Of a stretch of DNA of 32,896 bases, positions 23,001 to 30,052 are shown one piece after another. Under the pieces are notes generated by a model that searched no databases, was not told the origin of the DNA, and worked only from the letters and a program-made list of their open reading frames with translations. The translations under genes were made by a program, and so were the position numbers. The stretch is taken from contig JALOPH010000007.1 in NCBI GenBank assembly GCA_025453995.1, positions 1 through 32,896 on the forward strand, given 5' to 3'. The DNA comes from Desulfobacterales bacterium. GTDB taxonomy: Bacteria; Desulfobacterota; Desulfobacteria; Desulfobacterales; Desulfosalsimonadaceae. The number at the start of each line of letters is the position of its first letter. Position 1 is the stretch's first letter.

Positions 23001-23337
23001 TCTTGCGACCCGCGGGACATCGGCGTTTTTCAATGAAAACGGGATTGAAAATGAAATGATCGACAAAGTCTCCGCAGGCCGGCCCCACGTGGTAGATGCC
23101 ATCATGAACAAGAAGGTCCAGTTTGTGATCAACACGGGAACCGGAGACAGGACCCGGGAGGACGGATATCTAATCCGCCGGGCGGCTCTCAAATACTCCA
23201 TCCCCTATGCCACCACCATAGCAGGCGCCAAAGCCATGGCGCGGGGAATCTCGGCGCTGAAGGGGAAGGCGTTAACGGTGAAGCCGCTCCAAGAGTATCA
23301 TAAATCCAGGAGCCAGGCCTGCTTGGCGCGGGACTGA
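20083..23337 (+). CDS. carB: Carbamoyl phosphate synthase, large subunit
   Basis: The 1,084 residues cover the duplicated CarB: an N-terminal carboxyphosphate half ([58 protein letters not shown]), an oligomerisation region, a carbamoyl-phosphate half ([48 protein letters not shown]) and the allosteric domain with [18 protein letters not shown]. It uses two ATP, bicarbonate and ammonia from CarA. The final residues after LKPLQEYH-like sequence ([12 protein letters not shown]) lie in a repeat element that also supplies the stop codon, which explains the slightly extended end. It is followed 29 bases later by purF. The expected length is about 1,070-1,075. Confidence 0.96.
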   Translation: MPKRTDIHKILIIGAGPIIISQGCEFDYSGTQACKALKEEGYEVVLVNSNPATIMTDPDMADRTYIEPITPKMVAMIIEKERPDALLPTLGGQTGLNTAVALAEQGVLEKYGVEMIGATLAAIKKAEDRDLFRKAMEKIGLRIPRSGIANDMEAARRISADIGFPIIVRPAFTLGGTGGGIAYNPEDLEILANSGLDASMIRQVMLEESVLGWKEYELEVMRDRCDNVVIVCSIENMDPMGVHTGDSITVAPAQTLTDKEYQVMRDASIAILREIGVDTGGSNVQFAVNPQNGDMIVVEMNPRVSRSSALASKATGFPIAKIAAKLAVGYTLDELPNDITGETVASFEPALDYCVVKIPRWTFEKFPDAEDVLTTSMRSVGETMSIGRTFKEALQKGLRSLEIGRFGFGADGKDELDEKINKASIEEIEKVLAKPNSKRIFQIWRALISGMPVEDICRITGIDPWFLQQMRQIIETQKMISEIVDSIAPEMLQRAKRMGFSDVQIGYLTKKDEAFVRSLRIKHKIRPVYKLVDTCAAEFKAATPYYYSTYEMENEARLSDKRKVMILGGGPNRIGQGIEFDYCCVHASFALREMGIESIMVNSNPETVSTDYDTSDKLYFEPLTHEDVLHIVDTEKPDGVIVQFGGQTPLNLAMPLLTSGAPVIGTHPKSIARAEDRKQFQVMLKKLGLKQPANGTAKSVAGAVKVAHKIGFPVIVRPSYVLGGRAMKIVYDKKALENFTRLAMLASPGYPVLIDKFLEDAIEVDVDAISDGHITVIGGIMEHIEAAGVHSGDSACVLPPYSLTASEIDEIIAATKAMAKELNVIGLMNVQYAIKGGELFVLEVNPRASRTIPFVSKATGVPLAKLATKVMAGKTLSELGFTREIIPSHVSVKEAVMPFDRFPGVDVLLGPEMKSTGEVMGIDTEFGRAYAKSQLAAGQNLPTDGAVFISIQDSDKQAVLPVAKQFRDIGFTVLATRGTSAFFNENGIENEMIDKVSAGRPHVVDAIMNKKVQFVINTGTGDRTREDGYLIRRAALKYSIPYATTIAGAKAMARGISALKGKALTVKPLQEYHKSRSQACLARD

Positions 23338-23346
23338 CTCCTGGAT
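23304..23346. repeat. Palindromic repeat forming the end of carB
   Basis: ATCCAGGAGCCAG (23304-23316) and CTGACTCCTGGAT (23334-23346) are arms with one mismatch. The first arm matches exactly, in inverse, the CTGGCTCCTGGAT at 20040-20052. The carB stop codon (23335-23337) lies in the second arm. Confidence 0.6.
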
Positions 23347-23366
23347 ATAAACGGGAATTTTGCACC

Positions 23367-24797
23367 ATGTCAGCAGCAAGTGATTATGACGACAAACCCA
23401 GGGAAGCCTGCGGGATTTTCGGGATTTACAATCATCCGGAAGCCGCCCGGTTGACCTATTTCGGAATTTACGCCCTTCAGCACCGGGGACAGGAAAGCGC
23501 CGGAATTGCTGTTTGCATGGATCAGCGCATCCGGTTCCACAAAGGGATGGGGCTGGTTCATGAAGTCTTTGACGATGCATCATTGAGCGCCCTTGATGGC
23601 AAGTGCAGCGCCATTGGCCATGTGCGGTATTCCACCACCGGAGATTCCATCTTGACCAATGCCCAGCCGTTTGTGATCAAACACAGAGGAAAATCCTACG
23701 GAGTGGCCCATAACGGCAATCTCGTCAATGCCCATATTTTAAAGCAGGAACTGGAGGAGCAGGGTTCCATATTCCAGACCACCATGGATACGGAGATTTT
23801 CCTCCATCTGTTTGTTAAAAACCTTCAGTACGGATTCGAAGAAGCCCTCACCCGGTCCGTGACCTGTCTCAGGGGCGCCTATTCTTTTGTGCTTTTGACG
23901 AGCCGGGGAGAAATCGTCGGCATCAAAGATCCCAACGGTTTCCGGCCCCTGTGCCTTGGCCGCCTGCAAAACGGTGAGTATGTGCTGGCTTCTGAAAGCT
24001 GTGCGTTGGACCTGGTTCAGGCGGAATTTATCCGTGAACTCGAACCCGGTGAAATGCTCATCATCAGTGAGAAAGGTCTGAAAAGCATTTATCCGCATGC
24101 CAAAACCCAGCGCTCCTGCTGTATTTTCGAGTTTATCTATTTTGCGCGGCCTGACAGCACCATTTTCGGCAAGAACGTTTACCAGACCCGCAAAGCCCAT
24201 GGCCGGATGCTGGCCCGTGAAGCGCCGGTGGATGCTAACCTGGTCATGCCGTTTCCGGATTCCGGCAATTATGCCGCATTAGGGTATTCTGAAGAATCGG
24301 GCATTCCCTATGATCTGGCCATGATACGGAATCATTATGTGGGCCGCACATTCATTCAGCCGACCCAGAGCATGCGCGACTTCAGCGTCCGCATGAAGCT
24401 CAACCCTGTAAAAGAGTTGCTAATCGGAAAAAATATCATTATTATTGAAGACTCGATTATCCGGGGAACCACCGCCAAAACCCGTGTCAAGTCGCTGAGG
24501 GAGCTTGGCGTGAAACAGGTTCACATGCGGATCAGCTGTCCGCCGCACCGTTTCCCCTGCCATTACGGGATAGATTTTTCGACAAAAGGGGAGCTGATTG
24601 CGGCGAAAAAATCAATTGAGGAGCTCAGGGATTACCTGAACCTGGATTCGTTGTATTATCTGAGTCTCAAAGGGCTTCTGGAATCCACCGGGGTGGATTC
24701 GCCGGAAAGAAATTTTTGTAAAGCTTGCTTTGACGGATGTTATCCTGTAGAATTCGATAAAAATATTTCAAAAGAATGTCTTGAAAACCGGGGGTAA
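23367..24797 (+). CDS. purF: Amidophosphoribosyltransferase (glutamine PRPP amidotransferase)
   Basis: The 476-residue enzyme starts with a 14-residue propeptide before Cys15 (REACGIFGIYNHP), to be removed to free the catalytic Cys. LQHRGQESAGIAV and the RYSTTG region complete the class II amidotransferase half. The C-terminal half has IIIIEDSIIRGTTAK, the PRPP-binding loop. Cysteines in SCCIF, ISCPPHRFPC and CKACFDGC fit the Bacillus-type enzyme with a [4Fe-4S] cluster. It commits PRPP to purine synthesis. It follows carB after 29 bases and may belong to the same transcript. Start and length are as expected. Confidence 0.96.
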   Translation: MSAASDYDDKPREACGIFGIYNHPEAARLTYFGIYALQHRGQESAGIAVCMDQRIRFHKGMGLVHEVFDDASLSALDGKCSAIGHVRYSTTGDSILTNAQPFVIKHRGKSYGVAHNGNLVNAHILKQELEEQGSIFQTTMDTEIFLHLFVKNLQYGFEEALTRSVTCLRGAYSFVLLTSRGEIVGIKDPNGFRPLCLGRLQNGEYVLASESCALDLVQAEFIRELEPGEMLIISEKGLKSIYPHAKTQRSCCIFEFIYFARPDSTIFGKNVYQTRKAHGRMLAREAPVDANLVMPFPDSGNYAALGYSEESGIPYDLAMIRNHYVGRTFIQPTQSMRDFSVRMKLNPVKELLIGKNIIIIEDSIIRGTTAKTRVKSLRELGVKQVHMRISCPPHRFPCHYGIDFSTKGELIAAKKSIEELRDYLNLDSLYYLSLKGLLESTGVDSPERNFCKACFDGCYPVEFDKNISKECLENRG

Positions 24798-24898
24798 GAA
24801 CTCCTGGAAAATTTTTTCTCAGTAAATAAGGATAATCAGCGGCAATCCGGTTGATCCATGTAGGGTGATTATACAAAGTCCTGGATTGGGGGTCGTAT

Positions 24899-25408
24899 AT
24901 GATTGAGTCTAAGTATTTGAAAGATAATGTTCAAAACATCCAGCGGCTTATGGCGATCCCGGGGCTTAAGGATTTTGAAACTCGAAACCTCGCGAAACTG
25001 CTTCGCCTGAGTAAAATTCGGGAATATGAGGACGGCGAACTGATCATCCGGGAAGGCGAGGAAGATCCGTGGCTCTATTTTTTGCTTTCCGGAAGAATCA
25101 AGATCAAGAAGAATGATGTTGAAATCGCCAGAATAGACCGGGTGGGCGAAATATTCGGAGAGATGCGGATTGTAGATTTTCAGAATCGATCCGCATCTGT
25201 CTTTGCCGATGGCAGAACTATCTGTCTGGGCGTGGATACATCGGCAAAGGGCCGCCTGGCCACCGCCACCGTGGAAGAAAGGGACGCCCGGCTCGATTTT
25301 CTTCTGCTTCTCTACAGGATTTTTGCCGAATATATGTCCATCCGGCTTCGCGCAACCAACGATGAGCTGGTCAAAGCCAGAACGGATTTAGAGAAGCTGA
25401 AAAAGTAA
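24899..25408 (+). CDS. Stand-alone cyclic-nucleotide-binding-domain protein
   Basis: The 169-residue protein is a single cNMP-binding beta-barrel domain (about 30-120) with YEDGELIIREGEEDPWLYFLLSG, IDRVGEIFGEM and SASVFADGRTICLGVD. The charged helical tail (ATNDELVKARTDLEKLKK) may be a coiled coil. There is no helix-turn-helix, so it is not a CRP/FNR-type transcription factor. Ligand unknown. A GGGGG stretch eight bases before the ATG may be its ribosome site. A radical SAM gene starts 57 bases downstream. It may act through protein contacts; its relation to that gene is inference. Confidence 0.82.
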   Translation: MIESKYLKDNVQNIQRLMAIPGLKDFETRNLAKLLRLSKIREYEDGELIIREGEEDPWLYFLLSGRIKIKKNDVEIARIDRVGEIFGEMRIVDFQNRSASVFADGRTICLGVDTSAKGRLATATVEERDARLDFLLLLYRIFAEYMSIRLRATNDELVKARTDLEKLKK

Positions 25409-25465
25409 ACCGACAAGCAAGCTCGGCTTGAAAACGAAGGAAGAGATTATTTAACCCATTTTTTT

Positions 25466-26458
25466 ATGCGCAAAACCGTATCGTTTTCAAGACATACCAC
25501 CAATGTTTTTTTTCACATTCTCACCCGATGTAATCTGAGCTGCCGGCATTGCTACATAAACCCCGCCCAGCATGGTGAACAAACTCTTTCACCCGATATT
25601 ATCGCCAGATGGCTTGAAGTGTTCACAGCCTCAGGCGGGAAGCCCAATTTAATCCTGCTCGGCGGTGAGCCGACCCTTCACCCGCATCTGGATCAGGTGG
25701 TTCATGCCGCACGAAGCCTGGGATACGGGTCCATTACCATAGATACCAACGGATACCTTTTTCACGGTATTTTAGATAAAACCAGCCCGGAAGAGGTCGA
25801 TTATTTCAGTTTCAGTTTAGACGGTGCGACAAAAGATACAAATGATGCCATCCGGGGAAATGGGTGCTATGAGGCCTGCACCGCAGGCATCAGGGAAGCA
25901 GTTCATCGCGGGTACGCAGCCAGCCTGATCTATACGGTCAGCAGGGACAATATCCATGAACTGACGCAGATGCCGCCGTTGCTTGAAAAGCTTGGGGTGA
26001 ATCGGTTTTTTATTCAGGTAATCGGCTTAAGGGGTCAATCTGCTGGAATGAATTCTGCAAGCCTTCAAGTGGAACGCGGCACGTGGAAAACCCTGATTCC
26101 GGATGTCGCTCGGCAGGTTGCCGATTTAGGCATTGCCGCCACCTATCCCAAGGTTTTTTTGGAGCCTGACGAACAGTTTGAATGCGCGGGGCTTGTGGCA
26201 GACAACTATTTCATCTTCCCAAACGGGCGGGTGTATCGATGCCCTCTCTGCGAGGACTATCCGATCCATAGTTTATTCATGGATCATGATAAGTTGTCTC
26301 CAACCGGCAAAATCAACGAAACTGACCTGTTTTCATTGCAGATCCCGGAAGGGTGCGTGATGAACAAGCTGCTACAGCCGGGGAATCTGTTATATAAGGA
26401 TGACGGCTCACCGGAATACCGGATCGCCTGCTGTATGCTCAAAGAAGAGATTTCGTAA
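25466..26458 (+). CDS. Radical SAM protein with C-terminal cysteine-rich extension
   Basis: CNLSCRHC (Cys22, 26, 29) is the CxxxCxxC motif for the S-adenosylmethionine [4Fe-4S] cluster. GGEPTLHP, TIDTNGYLF and FSLDGATKDTNDAIRG are further radical SAM landmarks. The C-terminal part (after about 240) has FECAGLVADNYFIFPNGRVYRCPLC and later Cys residues, resembling an incomplete or degenerate SPASM-type domain for an additional cluster. Length 330. Members of this group modify peptides or small cofactors; no substrate gene is visible nearby. The GTAAA stop is followed by an AT-rich hairpin. The upstream neighbour is the cNMP-binding protein. Confidence 0.85.
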   Translation: MRKTVSFSRHTTNVFFHILTRCNLSCRHCYINPAQHGEQTLSPDIIARWLEVFTASGGKPNLILLGGEPTLHPHLDQVVHAARSLGYGSITIDTNGYLFHGILDKTSPEEVDYFSFSLDGATKDTNDAIRGNGCYEACTAGIREAVHRGYAASLIYTVSRDNIHELTQMPPLLEKLGVNRFFIQVIGLRGQSAGMNSASLQVERGTWKTLIPDVARQVADLGIAATYPKVFLEPDEQFECAGLVADNYFIFPNGRVYRCPLCEDYPIHSLFMDHDKLSPTGKINETDLFSLQIPEGCVMNKLLQPGNLLYKDDGSPEYRIACCMLKEEIS

Positions 26459-26486
26459 AATAAAAACAACAAAAAGCGTTTTTATT
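26459..26486 (+). terminator. AT-rich hairpin after the radical SAM gene
   Basis: AATAAAAAC (26459-26467) and GTTTTTATT (26478-26486) form a nine-base stem with a ten-base loop, followed within 30 bases by a run of T. Probable end of transcript. Stem strength is low. Confidence 0.4.
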
Positions 26487-26571
26487 ATTCACAAATTTCT
26501 ATTTTTTTGAATCGTTCCGACGCGACTGCCTTGGAACGTGTGGGATGGACGATCCTGAGTCTAACTTTGCA

Positions 26572-26577
26572 TATAAT
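26572..26577 (+). promoter_or_regulatory. Possible -10 element upstream of the hydroxybutyrate dehydrogenase-like gene
   Basis: TATAAT occurs 135 bases before the ATG at 26712, in an AT-rich gap of 253 bases with no gene. No convincing -35 element at the right distance was seen. Confidence 0.25.
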
Positions 26578-26711
26578 ACCTCGAAATTCCCATCGGCCTT
26601 GAATATGAAATTCAATCTTCTTTTTCGCTGGGTTGCACTTATGGTAAACAGTGATTAAATTTCCAAATAATATGAGGATCGCTTCTGAAAGGCAGAGAAA
26701 GGAGAGTTGAT

Positions 26712-27494
26712 ATGTTGAAAGGTAAAACAGCGCTGATTACCGGCAGCACCAGCGGGATCGGAAAAAGTCTTGCCGAGGCGTTTGCGGCAGCCGGTTGCAA
26801 TATAATGATCAATGGTTTCGGGGATAAAAAGACGATTGAAGCATTAAGGGCAAAGCTTGAAAAAAAATATGGTGTTCAAGCAATATATTCAGCCGCCGAC
26901 ATGACCAAACCCGACGAGATCGCGCAGATGGTAAGGGATGCAGAAGCTGATTTTGGCAAAGTGGATATTCTGGTAAACAATGCGGGCATCCAATATGTGG
27001 CAGCGGTTGACGAGTTCCCGCCTGATAAATGGGACGCCATTATAGCCATCAACCTTTCATCTGCCTTTCATGCCATTAGGGCGGCACTGCCGGGGATGAA
27101 GGCAAAGAAGTGGGGACGTATCATTAATATCGCATCTGCCCACGGCCTGGTGGCTTCGCCGTTTAAATCCGCCTATGTGGCTGCCAAGCACGGTATGGTT
27201 GGATTAACCAAAGTGGTAGCCCTGGAAGTGGCTGAAATGGGGATCACCTGCAACGCCATCTGTCCCGGATATGTCAAAACACCCCTGGTTGAAGGGCAAA
27301 TCGATGATCAGGCAAAGGCCCGCGGCATCAGCGCCGAGGAAGTGGTGCGGGATGTGATTCTGGCTGCCCAGCCCACCAAGAAATTTGTCAGTTTCGAAGA
27401 ATTAAACGCCCTGGCGCTTTTTCTGGCAGGGGATCTGGCTGCCTCCATCAATGGCGCGGCGTTGTCGATTGACGGTGGTTGGACGGCCAAATAG
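26712..27494 (+). CDS. SDR, 3-hydroxybutyrate dehydrogenase-like
   Basis: The 260-residue short-chain dehydrogenase has ITGSTSGIGK (9-18), NNAG (89-92), Ser142, Tyr155 and Lys159. AGIQYVAAVDEFPPDKWDAI, NIASAHGLVASPFKSAYVAAKHG and the end LSIDGGWTAK fit D-3-hydroxybutyrate dehydrogenase. That enzyme interconverts 3-hydroxybutyrate and acetoacetate with NAD. GGAGAG lies a few bases upstream of the ATG. It stands alone between two gaps of about 250 and 400 bases. A general SDR is the fallback. Confidence 0.87.
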   Translation: MLKGKTALITGSTSGIGKSLAEAFAAAGCNIMINGFGDKKTIEALRAKLEKKYGVQAIYSAADMTKPDEIAQMVRDAEADFGKVDILVNNAGIQYVAAVDEFPPDKWDAIIAINLSSAFHAIRAALPGMKAKKWGRIINIASAHGLVASPFKSAYVAAKHGMVGLTKVVALEVAEMGITCNAICPGYVKTPLVEGQIDDQAKARGISAEEVVRDVILAAQPTKKFVSFEELNALALFLAGDLAASINGAALSIDGGWTAK

Positions 27495-27925
27495 CGCCGT
27501 TGCGGAAACCGTATCTGCCGGTCCCATACTTTTTTTGGATTTTTTGATCCTCGGCATTGCGCGCATATGTCCGGGTCCAAACATCGTTCGGTATTTTCTT
27601 GAATAATATCTGAGTGTTTCATTCAGACGTTGACTAAAAATAAAATTTTTCTTGACCCGAATATCAATTTATGAAATATGAGTGATTACTCACTCATGCT
27701 GTCGTCATATCATGGAACTGGCTAATCCGGACGATGACGAGTCTGTCTATTAAGTAAAAGACTTATTGTTGATAGACATTTGACGCTTAAAAAACGTCGG
27801 ATTTTTTGGGCTGACTGCAAAACAATGTTTTTTGCCATGAACATGGGTCAGCTCAGAAGAATTTTAGGATTGTAAAGTGTCGCCTAAATAACTTGAGTCA
27901 TTTTTATTTTTCGGGGGAGGGAAAA
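27495..27925 (+). promoter_or_regulatory. Gap upstream of the ceramidase gene with two operator-like palindromes
   Basis: No gene was seen in these 431 bases. ATGAGTGATTACTCACTCAT (27678-27697) has perfect eight-base arms around four bases. TCTGAGTGTTTCATTCAGA (27609-27627) is a related, degenerate palindrome. Both look like binding sites of a TetR-type regulator. TTGACC at 27652 lies between them. Confidence 0.5.
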
Positions 27926-29965
27926 ATGAAATTTTCAAAATGGCATTTGTTTAAACTTTTCAGTCTTGCCTTTCTGTTTTCCTTTTCAGCAATTTTCATC
28001 CAAACGTCACCATCAATTGCAGCCGGTCAGTTTAACATTGGAGCCGGCATCTACGACATCACAGGCCCGGCTGCTGAATGCGGCATGATGGGCTATTCCA
28101 TGCCTGACCAAAAAACCGAGGGAATCCAGATGCGGCTCCGGTCAAGGGCGTTTGTCGTGGTTGACCCCAACAACGGCAAACGGGTGGCGTTTGTGTGCGC
28201 AGAAGCAGGGATTATTCCCCAGGGCGTCAAACAGGGCGTGGTTAAAAAGCTGCTGACCAAATATGGCGGGCTTTACACGGATGAAAATGTGGCCATCAGT
28301 GCAACCCACACCCATTCCGGGCCCGGCGCCTATTCGCATTACGCGCTCTACAACCTTTCCATGCTGGGATACGATGCAAAGCACTACAACACCGTGGTGG
28401 ATGGGATTTACCAGTCCATTGTCCGGGCGCATGGCAACCTGGAATCCGGCGAGATCCGGATCAACATGGGAGAATTAAATGATTGCGGATGGAACCGTTC
28501 GCCGGCTGCCTACAACAACAATCCGGCATCGGAAAGATCGCAATATTCTTCCAACACCGACAAAACCATGATCCTGCTGCGGTTTGTATCCGCCTCCGGC
28601 GCGGATCTGGGAGCGATCAACTGGTTTGCCATTCATCCCACCAGCATGGGCAATACCAACAAGCTCATCTCAGGCGACAATAAAGGATACGCCTCCTATT
28701 TGTTTGAAAAAGCAAAGGGGACCAATTATGCGGCGTCAAAAACATTTGTGGCCGCATTTGCCGAAAGCAATGCCGGCGATGTGTCGCCAAACATCTACTG
28801 GGGGTATCCTGACGGCGTCAATGATTACGCGCATATGAAGACCATTGGCGAGCGCCAGTACAACAGGGCTTTAACTCTGTTTAACAATGCAGCGGTCAAT
28901 CTCAATGGTTCCGTGGACTTTCGCCACATGCACGTGAACATGTCGGACCAGTATGTATCCCCTGCCTATATGCCGGGACAAGCCTATGCCGGAAACACCT
29001 GCACGGCGGCCATCGGCGTATCCATGCTGGCCGGCAGCACGGAGGACGGCAAGGGAATTGACATTCCCGAAGGAATTACCTACCCCTACGACATTTCGCT
29101 GCTGGGCCAGGTTTTTCCTTGGGAGTTCACCATTTTGCCCGAAGACCAGGAATGCCACCAGGAAAAACCCATCATTCTTCCCATGGGCCGGGTTACCCCC
29201 CAGGGGATTCCGCTCACCCCGGAAATCCTTCCCGTGCAGATTTTAAAAATCGGGAATCTGGCCATCATTGCCCATCCAACGGAAATAACCACCATGGCGG
29301 GCCGCCGGCTGATCGAGACGGTTAAAAGCGCACTGGCCGGACAAGTGGATTATGTGGTCATTGCGGCGCTCTCCAACGCTTATGCCGGGTATGTGGCCAC
29401 CCGGGAGGAATACGCCATGCAGCATTATGAAGGCGCATCCACCCATTTCGGGCCTTATACCTTAAACGCCTTCCAGGAACAGTTCGCCCATATCGCAACT
29501 GCCATGAAAAACGGATATCCGGTGACACCGGGTCCCACGCCCAGGGACATCGCCAATGCTCAGATCCTCAATATCCCCGGCGTTATTTTTGACGACAAGC
29601 CGTTGTTTAAAAGCTTCGGGTCGGTTTATTCCGACGCCAGCGCATCCTACTCCAGGGGGCAGACGGTCAGTGTGACGTTTTGGGGCGGACATCCGAAAAA
29701 CAATTACCAGATCCAGAACACATTTTTAAAGGTTGAAAAAAGCACTTCTTCAGGCTGGGTTGCGGTGGCCAATGACTGGGACCCGGAAACCAAGTATATC
29801 TGGAAGCGCGACGGCATTGCCAATTCCAAGATCACCATCAAGTGGGACACTACCGGTGCAGCGCCCGGAACGTATCGCATCCGGCATTTCGGCCACTGGA
29901 AGTCCGGCTGGACCGGCGCTATTTCATCTTATACGGGAACGTCGCGGACGTTTACGGTCAATTAA
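27926..29965 (+). CDS. Secreted neutral/alkaline ceramidase
   Basis: The ATG at 27926 is preceded by GGGGGAGGG and begins a lysine-containing signal peptide (FKLFSLAFLFSFSAIF), cut near the Ala residues before GQFNIGAGIYDITGPAAE. The longer TTG-started frame is less likely. The 679-residue protein matches bacterial neutral ceramidase: THTHSGPGAYSH and HPTSMG supply the zinc ligands, AFAESNAGDVSPNI contains the catalytic Ser region, and the C-terminus (SYSRGQTVSVTFWGGHPKNNYQ onwards) is the small Ig-like domain. It hydrolyses ceramide to sphingosine and fatty acid outside the cytoplasm. The following gene on the other strand is separated by a strong terminator. No sphingolipid gene lies nearby, so the substrate source is unclear. 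Confidence 0.9.
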   Translation: MKFSKWHLFKLFSLAFLFSFSAIFIQTSPSIAAGQFNIGAGIYDITGPAAECGMMGYSMPDQKTEGIQMRLRSRAFVVVDPNNGKRVAFVCAEAGIIPQGVKQGVVKKLLTKYGGLYTDENVAISATHTHSGPGAYSHYALYNLSMLGYDAKHYNTVVDGIYQSIVRAHGNLESGEIRINMGELNDCGWNRSPAAYNNNPASERSQYSSNTDKTMILLRFVSASGADLGAINWFAIHPTSMGNTNKLISGDNKGYASYLFEKAKGTNYAASKTFVAAFAESNAGDVSPNIYWGYPDGVNDYAHMKTIGERQYNRALTLFNNAAVNLNGSVDFRHMHVNMSDQYVSPAYMPGQAYAGNTCTAAIGVSMLAGSTEDGKGIDIPEGITYPYDISLLGQVFPWEFTILPEDQECHQEKPIILPMGRVTPQGIPLTPEILPVQILKIGNLAIIAHPTEITTMAGRRLIETVKSALAGQVDYVVIAALSNAYAGYVATREEYAMQHYEGASTHFGPYTLNAFQEQFAHIATAMKNGYPVTPGPTPRDIANAQILNIPGVIFDDKPLFKSFGSVYSDASASYSRGQTVSVTFWGGHPKNNYQIQNTFLKVEKSTSSGWVAVANDWDPETKYIWKRDGIANSKITIKWDTTGAAPGTYRIRHFGHWKSGWTGAISSYTGTSRTFTVN

Positions 29966-30000
29966 ATTTTTCCGGCCAAAAGGCGGCCGGAAAAATTTAA
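29962..30000 (+). terminator. Hairpin starting at the ceramidase stop codon
   Basis: Perfect 16-base arms (29962-29977 and 29985-30000: TTAAATTTTTCCGGCC and its inverse) with a seven-base loop. The TAA stop (29963-29965) is inside the left arm. Confidence 0.75.
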
Positions 30001-30003
30001 ATC

Positions 30004-30051
30004 AAAAAAGCACCGGGCGCGAGAAAGCAAATCCGCGCCCGGTGCTTTTTT
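30004..30051. terminator. Bidirectional intrinsic terminator
   Basis: 18-base perfect arms (30004-30021 and 30034-30051), AAAAAAGCACCGGGCGCG and its inverse, with a 12-base loop. The stem is GC-rich with A-run and T-run ends, so it can terminate in both directions between the convergent ceramidase and lytic transglycosylase genes. Confidence 0.88.
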
Positions 30052-30052
30052 T

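Noticed and set aside
27308-27622. Minus-strand open frame at the end of the hydroxybutyrate dehydrogenase gene and in the gap after it
   Set aside because: Most of it is antisense to a conserved gene and it lacks a ribosome site or recognisable motif.
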